A stretch of DNA of 15,360 nt from assembly GCA_910588105.1 (NCBI GenBank), contig CAJUQD010000057.1:1-15360 (forward strand), in the 5' to 3' direction. Below, piece after piece: positions 6,181-13,900 of the stretch (position 1 is the stretch's first letter; each line of letters opens with the position of its first letter). This DNA comes from an uncultured Oscillospiraceae bacterium (lineage in GTDB: Bacteria > Bacillota > Clostridia > Oscillospirales > Oscillospiraceae). Both the position numbers and the translations under genes were made by a program. The notes below the pieces were generated by a model, which made no database searches, had not been told where the DNA came from, and was given only the letters and a program-made list of their open reading frames with translations.

Positions 6181-7110
6181 GGCGTCCAGCAGCGACTTCA
6201 CCAGCTTTGAGCGGGCTACAAGATGGGTAAACATCCCGGTTTTCAGGGCGCCCTCCAGAGCTTTGGCGCTGGTGTTGGCGGAACACACCCCGATGATATT
6301 GGGACACTGCCGCAGGGTGCCGATGGGGATCTGGATGGCGAAATCCTGCTCTGATTGGATTACCGTGCCCGCCTGGTTGAAGTAGTAGACGAGCATCCGC
6401 CCGCAGGCCCGTTGGCGCTGGAGCAGACTGCCATAACGGACCAGGGAGGCGAAGTCGGGGCTGGAGGGATAGTCCCCGATATTGACCAGAGCCGTGTCCA
6501 GTGCTTCCCACTGCTGGTAAATCTGGCGGTAGACTTCGGTGGAACAGAGCAGCTGCTTTTCCTCCAGGCTCTCCGGCAGGGCGGGGAGGTAGAGGAAATG
6601 GGGTACGGCCCCCAGCTGCTGGGCCATGAGCCGGACATTCTCGTTAGACTGGTAGTTCCGCGCGGGGATGCTGGCGTTGCCCACCAGGGGGCAGATGTCG
6701 GTGATGGCGCTGTCCGGCCGGGGGTTTTCCTCCAGCCAGGTCACCAGCTGGCCGATGAGGTAACCCCAGCCCACCCCCAGCCGGCGGGTGCCAAGCCGCC
6801 CCAGCAGCTCCACCGCTCCCTGGGAGAGCAGTCGGTTGGTGGCATCGTCGTCCCCGCCGTCCTCCACCAGCACCCCGCCCCGGATAGAGCCGGACAGCCG
6901 CAGCCGGTCCATCAACCTGGCGGACTGGGCCCCGGGCTCATGGACCGTAATCTCCACAATGCCCAGCTCCCGGGCCTCGGACAGCATCCGGCTGACCAGC
7001 GGGCGGGACACCCCCAGCTCCTGGGCGATGTCGCTCTGCTTTTGATCGTCCAGGTAGTATCGCTTGGCTACATAGGCCAGCTTTTTTTGCTTTTCCAGAT
7101 TCGATTCCAC
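6178..7110 (-). CDS. SorC/LsrR-family sugar-responsive transcriptional regulator
   Basis: This is a 310-residue regulator with an N-terminal helix-turn-helix (about residues 22-43: QSDIAQELGVSRPLVSRML) and the SorC sugar-phosphate-binding domain from about residue 90 to the end, with the LGVGWGYLIGQ loop, CPLVGNAS, and a C-terminal ALEGALKTGMF segment. Members bind phosphorylated sugars and usually release DNA on binding; LsrR is the relative that controls autoinducer-2 genes. The first in-frame start is a TTG at 7131, but the GTG at 7110 has GAGGAG 7 nt upstream and is preferred. The gene lies just upstream of the dha operon in the same direction, and both promoters share the ATGTTACAT motif, which indicates autoregulation plus control of dhaLK. 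Its stop codon lies on the last bases of a MITE-like repeat. Confidence 0.9.
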   Translation of the reverse strand: MESNLEKQKKLAYVAKRYYLDDQKQSDIAQELGVSRPLVSRMLSEARELGIVEITVHEPGAQSARLMDRLRLSGSIRGGVLVEDGGDDDATNRLLSQGAVELLGRLGTRRLGVGWGYLIGQLVTWLEENPRPDSAITDICPLVGNASIPARNYQSNENVRLMAQQLGAVPHFLYLPALPESLEEKQLLCSTEVYRQIYQQWEALDTALVNIGDYPSSPDFASLVRYGSLLQRQRACGRMLVYYFNQAGTVIQSEQDFAIQIPIGTLRQCPNIIGVCSANTSAKALEGALKTGMFTHLVARSKLVKSLLDA

Positions 7111-7134
7111 AAAAATGCTCCTCGCACTCAAATC

Positions 7135-7149
7135 ATGTTACATATGTTA
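7135..7149. promoter_or_regulatory. Candidate SorC autoregulatory operator
   Basis: ATGTTACAT (7135-7143) is directly followed by a second ATGTTA (7144-7149), giving two half-repeats 9 bp apart. They lie just downstream of the -10 box, over the expected transcription start. The core is identical to the one in the dhaL promoter. Binding here would give negative autoregulation; this is inferred from position. Confidence 0.5.
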
Positions 7150-7157
7150 TGGCTTTA

Positions 7158-7186
7158 TTTATAGCATAAAAAGAAGCGCTATGCAA
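7158..7186 (-). promoter_or_regulatory. Sigma-A promoter of the SorC gene
   Basis: On the minus strand TTGCAT (7181-7186) and TATAAA (7158-7163) are 17 bp apart. The -10 box is about 48 bp before the preferred GTG start. Confidence 0.65.
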
Positions 7187-7216
7187 GTGCAAGAGGCGCG
7201 CCATTCCAAAATTGGG

Positions 7217-7250
7217 GCAGGCGGGCGCCCTGGGAAGGGCCCCCGCCTGC
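7217..7250 (-). terminator. Hairpin terminator of the GH3 operon
   Basis: GCAGGCGGG-c-GCCCT (7217-7231) pairs with AGGGC-c-CCCGCCTGC (7236-7250) around a GGGA loop, with one C-C mismatch. It lies 55 bp after the stop of the last GH3 gene. On the minus strand it is followed by CCCAATTTTGG, so the U-tract is poor and offset; the stem itself is very strong. Confidence 0.6.
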
Positions 7251-7305
7251 TGAATGAGGATAATAGAAGCGCCAACGTTACTTGACGTTCTTTTCGTAAT
7301 GGCTG

Positions 7306-10300
7306 CTACCCTGTTTTCCGGGAACCCTTCCGCTTCTTCATCCACCGCAGGAGGACCACGGCCTCGATGGCCAGGGCCGCGATAATGACGGCGGCGTCCA
7401 CGGAGGCGAACATGGCGGTCATCTTATTCCCGCTTTCCGCCGCGCCGCCCTCGCCGGCGTAGTATCCGCTGTTGCCCACGGTGTACAGGATATTCTTGCA
7501 GGCCTGGCGCATGGCCAGTACACAGGTGGCCGCCTCGGTGTCGGTGAACTGGTTGGACTCGGCCATTCCGTAGCCCAGCATCAAATCGTTGCCCGCCCGG
7601 ACCGCCGCGTCGGAGAGCTGGTAGCCATAGGAGCCGTTGTAATCGGAGATCACGGTGCCCACAAAGCCCCACTCCTCCCGGAGGACGGTTTTGAGCAGGT
7701 TGGCGTCGCTGATCACGGGTACCGTGCCGATCCAGTTGTAGGCGGTCATCATACCCATGACGTAGTTGTTGAAGTCGAAGCCCTTTACCGTCATCTCAAA
7801 GGGCTTGAGCACGTTCTCCCGGAAGGTCTGCTCGGTCATGTAGGTGAGCAGGAAGGCGCAGCGGTTGGTCTCCTGGTCGTTGCCGGCAAAGTGCTTCAGG
7901 AAGGGGTACACGCCGTATTTGGCGGCGCCGTTCACCTCGTAAGAGGCGAAAATGCCGGACAGCACCCCGTCCTCGGAGTAGTACTCGAAGTTGCGCCCGC
8001 CAAACGCGGAGCGGTGCAGGTTCAGGCCGGGGCCGTACCAGCCGAAGTTATTGGCGTTGGCGAACTCCTGGCCTATGGCGTCGCCGATTTTCTCCGCCAT
8101 CTCCTTGCTCCAGGTCTGGGCCATGAGCACCTCCGAGGGGAACTGGGTGCCGGTGGTGTGGGTGACGTAGTTGGACAGGCCGGCGGGGCCGTCGCAGTCA
8201 GACGTGGCCACCTTGCCCACGGACTCGATGGGGGCGGTCTTCCAGCCGCCGGTGTTGATGAGGGTGATCATGTCCTCCAGGCTCAGCTGGTCCAGCAGCT
8301 TTTCCCAGTTGGGGTCGTCGTAGCCCTTGCCGGTGAGGTCGGCCAGCTTCAGGCCGTTGTCCGCCCCCAGGGTGGGCATCACGTCCTCGTCGCTGTCGTA
8401 CTTGCTGGGATTGTACTTGGCCACAGAAATCTGCTGGATGGCCTTTTCGGTGTCCTTGTCGATTTCAAACTCGGTGGGGGGCGCGGTGACATCGTCATAG
8501 TTGGCGAAGCCGTCCTTGCGGGAGAGGTAGCTCCGGCCCGCGTCGGCATAGTCGAAGCGGTTTACTGCGGGGATGCCGTCGGAGGGGCGGCCATCCTTGC
8601 TGTAGTCTACGTCGGAGCCCAGCTCAAAGGTGCGCTCATCCAGCACGGTGTGGGAGTTGGAGCGGATGGACACGCTGTAGCTTCCCGCCTCCAGGATATA
8701 GCCGCCGTTCTCCGTCTTGACCTTGCCGGAATCGTAGGAGGCCAGGTTTTCCAGAGGCACAGACAGGGTCACTTTCTCGGATGCCCCGGGCTCCAGCAGG
8801 CCGGTTTTGCCGAAGTCCAGCAGGTTTACGCTGGCCTTCTCAATGCCGCCGTTGGTGTAGGGCGGGGTGAAGTACAGCTCCACCACGTCCTTGCCCGCCA
8901 CGCTGCCCGTGTTGGTGACGGTGACCTCCACAGTGACGGCGTTGGCGTCCTGCTTGAAGTCGGTGATCTCCTGCTTGAACTGGGTGTAGCTCAGGCCGTA
9001 GCCGAAGGGGTACTGCACATAGTCGTCGTAGTTGATCAGCCCCTCCTCAGCAGCGGTCTCATAGAACTTGTAGCCCATGTAGATGCCCTCCACATAGTCC
9101 ACAAAGGAGAACACGCCCTGGAAGGTGTTGTCGTTGCGGATAACCTGCTTGGTCAGGTCTTCCACCCCGGTGAAGAAGTGGTTGCCCGAGTTGCCGGAGT
9201 GGTTCCAGGTGGGGGCCTTCGTCAGGTCCTTCAGGTAGGTGTCCACCGTCCTGCCGGAGGGGTTCACCGCGCCGGAGATGATCTTGCCCAGGGCGGCCAT
9301 GCCCGCCGCGCCGGTGCCGGGGGCCAGGATCACCGCGCCGATGGAATCATACTTGTCCACCCAATCCAGCTCCATGGCGTTGTTGGCGTTGATGACCACG
9401 ATCACCTTGTCGAAGCTGGAGCAAACCAGCTCCACCAGGTCCTCCTCGGTGCGGGACAGCTCCAGATAGTGCTCGCCCGGCTCGAAGTCGTCATAGTCGC
9501 CGTTGTTGGTGTACAGGCCGTTGGTGTAGCCGTAGTTGGTTTTGGCCCGCTCCTCCACCGCGTCGGTCTTAGCCACGTCGTAGGTGCCGTTGATCACCGC
9601 GTTCATGTCTGAGGGCAGGTCGGCGTTCTCGCCGCCGGTGCGGCCGATGACGATCACGGCGGTGTCGGAGAAGGATTCGGCCCCGCTCATCACCGCGGAG
9701 GTGTAGGCGTCCCGGGTGGGCTCGGGCAGGGTCCAATCCTGGGTCTGCATGGTGATGGCGGCGCGCTCGCTGCAATAGCTGGTGTACATTTTCACAAGCT
9801 CGTCGTTCATGGAGTAGCCCGCGTTGGCCAGCGACTGGAGAATGCTGACGGCGGGGGCGGAGCCGTCGCCGCTGTTGGCGGAGCCGGTGCCGCTGTACAC
9901 GGGGTTGGTGGAGGCCCAGCCGAACACGTTCAGGTTTTTGGTGCCGGAGTCCAGCGGCAGCAGGCCATTGTTCTTCACCAGCACCATGCCCTCGTCGCCG
10001 GTTTCCTCAATGACGGCAAGGCTGTTGCCCACCACATCGTCGGAGATCTCCGCCTTGGAGGCGTTGAGCACGCCGGACACGGTGGCGTACAGCGGGCCGT
10101 AGCAGATCAGGTTGACGCACAGCAGGACCACCAGCACCCAGGCCAGCCCCGCGGACCAGCGCACGACGTGCCGGGTGCCCTTCTTCACCACGAAGTGGGC
10201 GGCCACCATGACGATGACCATCACCAGCAGCGCGGCAAGGATGGCGTAGATGTACCCGCTGACGGAACGGATGTAGTTGCCCACATCTGCGGCGCTGGCG

Positions 10301-10350
10301 CCCATCTTCATAAAAAACGGGGTCAACAGGTTGATAATAAAGTCGATCAT
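7306..10350 (-). CDS. Membrane-anchored family 3 glycoside hydrolase, reversed domain order
   Basis: This 1014-residue enzyme belongs to glycoside hydrolase family 3 (beta-glucosidase and related activities). Domain order is reversed. The alpha/beta sandwich (GH3 C-terminal domain) comes first, about residues 100-455, with the likely acid/base Glu241 in GRTGGENAD. A fibronectin-III-like domain follows (about 475-575). The catalytic TIM barrel comes last (about 670-930), with KHFAGNDQE near 819 and nucleophile Asp903 in VISDYNG. Reversed order is known in some rumen clostridial beta-glucosidases. Two membrane helices lie near 31-53 and 64-83, split by a basic loop, and a third near 985-1002 is followed by a basic tail (KKRKGSRK). 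By the positive-inside rule the enzyme domains face outward. The ATG at 10350 with AAGGAGG 11 nt ahead is preferred over one at 10395. It is second in the operon after the lipoprotein GH3. The substrate cannot be told from sequence. Confidence 0.9.
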   Translation of the reverse strand: MIDFIINLLTPFFMKMGASAADVGNYIRSVSGYIYAILAALLVMVIVMVAAHFVVKKGTRHVVRWSAGLAWVLVVLLCVNLICYGPLYATVSGVLNASKAEISDDVVGNSLAVIEETGDEGMVLVKNNGLLPLDSGTKNLNVFGWASTNPVYSGTGSANSGDGSAPAVSILQSLANAGYSMNDELVKMYTSYCSERAAITMQTQDWTLPEPTRDAYTSAVMSGAESFSDTAVIVIGRTGGENADLPSDMNAVINGTYDVAKTDAVEERAKTNYGYTNGLYTNNGDYDDFEPGEHYLELSRTEEDLVELVCSSFDKVIVVINANNAMELDWVDKYDSIGAVILAPGTGAAGMAALGKIISGAVNPSGRTVDTYLKDLTKAPTWNHSGNSGNHFFTGVEDLTKQVIRNDNTFQGVFSFVDYVEGIYMGYKFYETAAEEGLINYDDYVQYPFGYGLSYTQFKQEITDFKQDANAVTVEVTVTNTGSVAGKDVVELYFTPPYTNGGIEKASVNLLDFGKTGLLEPGASEKVTLSVPLENLASYDSGKVKTENGGYILEAGSYSVSIRSNSHTVLDERTFELGSDVDYSKDGRPSDGIPAVNRFDYADAGRSYLSRKDGFANYDDVTAPPTEFEIDKDTEKAIQQISVAKYNPSKYDSDEDVMPTLGADNGLKLADLTGKGYDDPNWEKLLDQLSLEDMITLINTGGWKTAPIESVGKVATSDCDGPAGLSNYVTHTTGTQFPSEVLMAQTWSKEMAEKIGDAIGQEFANANNFGWYGPGLNLHRSAFGGRNFEYYSEDGVLSGIFASYEVNGAAKYGVYPFLKHFAGNDQETNRCAFLLTYMTEQTFRENVLKPFEMTVKGFDFNNYVMGMMTAYNWIGTVPVISDANLLKTVLREEWGFVGTVISDYNGSYGYQLSDAAVRAGNDLMLGYGMAESNQFTDTEAATCVLAMRQACKNILYTVGNSGYYAGEGGAAESGNKMTAMFASVDAAVIIAALAIEAVVLLRWMKKRKGSRKTG

Positions 10351-10390
10351 ACAGCAAGGTTCCTCCTTTTTAGGGTATAATAACGAGGAA

Positions 10391-10430
10391 AACACCGGCG
10401 GGGAGCGGAGAATGCCCCGCCCCCCGCCGG
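10391..10430 (-). terminator. Intercistronic GC-rich hairpin between the two GH3 genes
   Basis: CCGGCGGGG (10395-10403) and CCCCGCCGG (10422-10430) form a 9-bp stem with a small inner stem. On the minus strand TGTTTTCC follows. It sits in the 108-bp gap between the GH3 genes and could be a leaky terminator or an mRNA-stabilising hairpin that sets unequal expression. Confidence 0.5.
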
Positions 10431-10458
10431 CTTTAGGAGAAAATGATGAAATCAGGAA

Positions 10459-12981
10459 TTACTGGTTGGCGTACTTGAAGTCGATGTTCTGGCACTCGGT
10501 GAGGGGCGCGGCGGAGTAGGTCTTGACCCGCTCATCGTCGATCTTGCCGGACCAGTTCAGACCGTAGGCGAAGTCGTACACGTTGCCGTCGGCATCGGTG
10601 TAGCACTCCAGGTCGCGGGGAACGTCCTCGAACTCCTTCTCCACAGTCTGCATGGAGGCGGGCTGCTGATGGACCAGGAGGGCGGAGGGCTCCACCTCAC
10701 CGGCCAGGATCTGGACGATGGCGGCGTCCGTGGCGCTGCCGTAGGCGTAAAGGATGGTGTCGGCCAGGGGCTCCACCTCGGACCACACCATGGCGCCGGA
10801 GCGGTTGGCGGTCATGATGACCACCACGGGGGCGTCGGTCTTCAGGCCGGCCACCCGCTGGAGCATCTCCAGGTCGCTGTAGTTGCTGGCCTTGCCGGCG
10901 GTCTTGTTCCAGTAGGACAGGTTCTGCTTGCGGGTGGCGGTCTGCATGGTGTAGCCGTCGTTAAAGGTGGTGGTGATCATTTCGCCGCCCAGGGACGGGT
11001 TGCGGGCGCCGGAGGCGGTGTACTCGCCGTACTGGAGGGAGGCGGGGGTGTACATGCCGTACTCCTCGTCGGTCTCCTGGACGTAGTTCTCGTCCACCGC
11101 GCCGGAGGTGTAGGGACCGATCATCTTGACCAGCAGCAGGTCACACTTGGCAATGTCCTCTGCGGAGGCAGGGATGATGTCGCTGGCCTGATGCTCAGCA
11201 GTGCCGTCGGGAGCCGTGCCGGTGGGGTCACCGATGGTATCGGTCACCACGTTGAAGTACTGGCTCAGGACCTCCACGTCCATGGAATTCTTAATGCTGG
11301 ACTTGGTGTAGGCGTTGGTGCGGCTGTTGGTGGAGCCGGCGGTGAAGGTGGCGGGCACGTAGACAGTGAGCTTGTCGGCGCTGCCGGTGTTCTCCTTGAT
11401 GGTGCCGTCATTCTTCAGCATGACGATGGCCTTCAGCTGGGTCTCAATGCCGTAAGCCAGGGACTCCACGGTGTTGCAGGTCTCACGGACGTGCTCGGTG
11501 GAGCAGTAGGAGTTCTCAAACAGGCCCAGGCGCATGCAGGCGATGATGTTCTTGTAGGCCAGGCCCCGGACGATCTCCAGAGCCTCCTCCTCGCCGTGGC
11601 TGTCCACCAGGACCTCCCAGCCGTCGGCCATGCCTTCCAGATTGGAGTAGCCGCCCATCTGGTTCATGCCCAGCTCCATGGCCTTGGCGGCGCGCTCGCC
11701 GTCGGTGTAATCCTTCCAGCCCCAGGAGCCGTTGCCGCCGGAGATGGGCACCCAGTCGGAGATGATGTAGCCGTCCCAGCCGGCGTCCTTGAGCAGCTGG
11801 TACTTGTAGTCGCTGAACGCGCCGCCCACCTGCTCGCCCAGGTCATTGTTGGGATCGTAGGCGACGGAGTAGTTCATCATCACGCCGCCGGCGGACTTGG
11901 TGGAGCTGTGGGTCAGGTTGAAGGCGCCGTCCACGAAGGGGATCAGCTGCGCCTCAAAGTTGTGGCCGGGGAACACGGCGAACTCGGAGCTGTGGTCGTC
12001 GCGGCCGCCCTCCTGGGCGCCGGCGCCCACCCAGTGCTTCATGATGGTCATAACGGAGTCCTCGCCCCAGCCCAGGTCGGTGTTGCCGTCCCAGGTGGAC
12101 TGCATGCCGGAGACAAAGCCCTCGGCGATGTCACGGGAGAGGGCGGGGTCCTCGCCGTAGGTGCCGGAGCCGCGCTGCATCAGGGGGGAGGCGGCCACGT
12201 CCACCTGGGGGCCCAGCAGCATAGACACGCCTGCGGCGCGGTACTGCTCGGAGTAGGCCTTGCCCACCTCAATGGCCAGGGCGGGGTCAAAGGTGGCGGC
12301 CAGGGATAGGGTCTGGACGATACCGGACTGGCCGTTGGGGTCGATAGAGATCATGGCGGGCAGACCGTAGTCCAGCTCCTCACACAGCTCCTGGATGTTG
12401 TTCACCCAGAGGGCGTGCTGAATGTTGGCCTCCTGGTTGCTGCCCAGGTTGCGGGTAACGCCGCCGCGGCCGCCGCCGTTGATGTACGCCAAGCCCTTCT
12501 CATTGGAGCCCTCGCTGCGGAAGGTGTCCCGGTCGGCGGCAAAGGTGCCCCAGCCGCCGTGGGTCAGATAGGGAACGATCTCCTCGCCGCTCATCTGGTT
12601 GGCCAGATCCCAGGCGCGGGTCTCGTCGTCCAGCCGCCAGTCCTCGTAGGGATCCAGCGCGCCGTTGCGGTTCAAATCCTTGAAGGCGAAGCCGCCGGAC
12701 TGGAGCAGCTGCACGCCGGACTCCTTGGAGTAGCCCAGGGTGGCGCCGCCCTCGTTGATGACTTTCACCCAGCCGTCAGGAGTGGTTTCCTCCTTCCACT
12801 TCACGTCGCCGGAGCCCAGCTCCTCCAGGTCGCCGGTGCTGGCAACCGGGGCGGAAGTTTCGGGCTCGCCGCTGTTGTCCGGCACGCCGGAGGGGTTGGC
12901 GCCGCCGGGCTGGCACGCGGCCAGGCCCAGGACCATGGCCAGCGCCAGCAGCATGGCTACTAGCTTTTTCATGTTCTTCAT
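10459..12981 (-). CDS. Surface lipoprotein, family 3 glycoside hydrolase
   Basis: This 840-residue protein has a lipoprotein signal peptide: MKNMKK, a hydrophobic core, then LAAC with Cys23. A Ser/Pro/Gly-rich linker follows, about residues 24-58. A calcium-loop-like motif DLNRNGALDPYED (102-114) precedes the catalytic barrel, as in many members of this GH3 group. The barrel shows KHW at 315-317 and the nucleophile Asp409 in YIISDW. The C-terminal sandwich domain runs about 515-810 and ends with YDFAYGLNW. The acid/base residue in the sandwich domain cannot be assigned with confidence. Domain order is the usual one, unlike its operon partner, and there is no Fn3 domain. ATG follows AAGGAGAT by about 9 nt. 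It is the first gene of the operon, divergent from the right-hand two-component system. It likely cleaves beta-glucosides, beta-xylosides or glycoconjugates outside the cell; specificity is unknown. Confidence 0.92.
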   Translation of the reverse strand: MKNMKKLVAMLLALAMVLGLAACQPGGANPSGVPDNSGEPETSAPVASTGDLEELGSGDVKWKEETTPDGWVKVINEGGATLGYSKESGVQLLQSGGFAFKDLNRNGALDPYEDWRLDDETRAWDLANQMSGEEIVPYLTHGGWGTFAADRDTFRSEGSNEKGLAYINGGGRGGVTRNLGSNQEANIQHALWVNNIQELCEELDYGLPAMISIDPNGQSGIVQTLSLAATFDPALAIEVGKAYSEQYRAAGVSMLLGPQVDVAASPLMQRGSGTYGEDPALSRDIAEGFVSGMQSTWDGNTDLGWGEDSVMTIMKHWVGAGAQEGGRDDHSSEFAVFPGHNFEAQLIPFVDGAFNLTHSSTKSAGGVMMNYSVAYDPNNDLGEQVGGAFSDYKYQLLKDAGWDGYIISDWVPISGGNGSWGWKDYTDGERAAKAMELGMNQMGGYSNLEGMADGWEVLVDSHGEEEALEIVRGLAYKNIIACMRLGLFENSYCSTEHVRETCNTVESLAYGIETQLKAIVMLKNDGTIKENTGSADKLTVYVPATFTAGSTNSRTNAYTKSSIKNSMDVEVLSQYFNVVTDTIGDPTGTAPDGTAEHQASDIIPASAEDIAKCDLLLVKMIGPYTSGAVDENYVQETDEEYGMYTPASLQYGEYTASGARNPSLGGEMITTTFNDGYTMQTATRKQNLSYWNKTAGKASNYSDLEMLQRVAGLKTDAPVVVIMTANRSGAMVWSEVEPLADTILYAYGSATDAAIVQILAGEVEPSALLVHQQPASMQTVEKEFEDVPRDLECYTDADGNVYDFAYGLNWSGKIDDERVKTYSAAPLTECQNIDFKYANQ

Positions 12982-13043
12982 CCTCGTGATCTCCTTTCAA
13001 TTCTTTCTCTCGAGAAGCCGGCAGGCTGCCCGGATGTAGCGTT

Positions 13044-13049
13044 ATTATA
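13044..13049 (-). promoter_or_regulatory. -10 box of the GH3 operon promoter
   Basis: A perfect TATAAT lies on the minus strand 63 bp before the lipoprotein GH3 start. No good -35 hexamer is found at 16-18 bp; the nearest candidates are CCCTGA and CTGAAA. AGCG occurs directly repeated on both sides of the box (14 bp apart). A strong -10 with a weak -35 suits an activator-dependent promoter. Confidence 0.6.
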
Positions 13050-13111
13050 CTAGCGCTGTTTCCATTTCAGGGGGTTTTTGCGCAAACTGTCATTGTACTG
13101 CGTGAATTGCC

Positions 13112-13140
13112 TTCCAATTTTGGGGAATATGCTGTATACT
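13112..13140 (+). promoter_or_regulatory. Possible promoter of the right two-component operon
   Basis: TTCCAA (13112-13117) and TATACT (13135-13140) are 17 bp apart on the plus strand, 48 bp before the regulator start. The -35 is poor. The divergent GH3 promoter lies about 60 bp away, so one regulator could control both. Confidence 0.4.
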
Positions 13141-13188
13141 TTATGTTGTAATGTCATAGTTGTCCCAGAAAAGGGGGGAAGGCGATTT

Positions 13189-13899
13189 ATGAGAAGAGTG
13201 GTTGCGATTGTGGAGGACGACCCTGCCGAGGCGGATATTCTCAAATCTCATTTTGCCCGGTATGCCCCTGACGCCGGAGAGGAGTTTGACATCAGGTGGT
13301 TCCAGAGCGGCGGCGCATTCCTCGATGAATACCAGCCCATCTACGACCTGGTGATGATGGACATCGACCTGCCGGGAATCAGCGGAATGGCCACCGCCGA
13401 ACGGCTGCGCCGGGTGGACCGGGCGGTTACCCTGGTTTTCGTCACCAACCTGGCCCGGTACGCCGCCAAGGGCTATGCGGTGGACGCCATGGACTTCCTG
13501 CTCAAGCCCGTTTCCTACCCCAGCTTTATCGGTGCGCTCCAGCGGGCGCTGATGCGCTGCCGACAAAACCGCCACCCGGATCTGCTCATCAACATACCCG
13601 ACGGGGTGTACTGCATTTCCACGGACCGGGTGAAGTATATTGAGGTAATCAACCATACCCTGGTTTACCATACCACCGAGGGGGCGGTTCGGGCCTCGGG
13701 CAACCTGAAAGACATCGAGGGCAGGCTGCCCGCCGGGCAGTTCATCCGCTGCAACCGCTGTTACCTGGTCAACCTGGCCTTTGTGCGGGCTGTGCGGGGC
13801 TATCGGCTGGTGCTGGATATGGACGAGCTCCAGATCAGCCGCCCCAAGCGGGCCGCAGTGCTGGAAGCGCTGAACAACTATCTGGGAGGGAGGATCTGA
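13189..13899 (+). CDS. LytTR-family response regulator, right copy
   Basis: This is a 236-residue regulator. The receiver domain has acidic residues IVEDD (7-11), phosphoacceptor Asp58 in MMDIDLPG, the TN pair in FVTNLARY and Lys in LLKPVSY. The LytTR DNA-binding domain shows CISTDRVKYIEVIN, FIRCNRCYLVN and LQISRPKRA. An in-frame ATG at 13078 lies upstream of the likely promoter, so the ATG at 13189, behind GGGGGGAAGG and at the start of receiver homology, is chosen. It is followed after 1 bp by the kinase gene. It is divergent from the GH3 operon with about 200 bp between start codons, which makes that operon its most likely target. It is paralogous to the left regulator. Confidence 0.92.
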   Translation: MRRVVAIVEDDPAEADILKSHFARYAPDAGEEFDIRWFQSGGAFLDEYQPIYDLVMMDIDLPGISGMATAERLRRVDRAVTLVFVTNLARYAAKGYAVDAMDFLLKPVSYPSFIGALQRALMRCRQNRHPDLLINIPDGVYCISTDRVKYIEVINHTLVYHTTEGAVRASGNLKDIEGRLPAGQFIRCNRCYLVNLAFVRAVRGYRLVLDMDELQISRPKRAAVLEALNNYLGGRI

Positions 13900-13900
13900 C

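Noticed and set aside
7204..7213. CCAAAATTGG here and its reverse complement CCAATTTTGG near 13114
   Set aside because: Short AT-centred sequence; one copy lies after a terminator and the other in a promoter spacer, with no consistent context.
7891..9612. Open plus-strand frame of 573 codons opposite the membrane GH3
   Set aside because: It is antisense to a well-supported enzyme, rich in Val, Gly, His and Gln as expected for a GC-rich shadow frame, and has no RBS or recognisable domain.
10376..10381. TATAAT on the plus strand between the GH3 genes
   Set aside because: No matching -35 and no plus-strand gene downstream; it overlaps the RBS region of the membrane GH3.
10669..12309. Open plus-strand frame of 546 codons opposite the lipoprotein GH3
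   Set aside because: Low-complexity Gly/Val/His composition and complete overlap with the catalytic domain mark it as a shadow.
13085..13160. Possible LytTR direct repeats (AACTG/TACTG 11 bp apart; TGTCAT twice)
   Set aside because: Spacing does not match the usual 21-22 bp period of LytTR half-sites, and the matches are too short to separate from chance.
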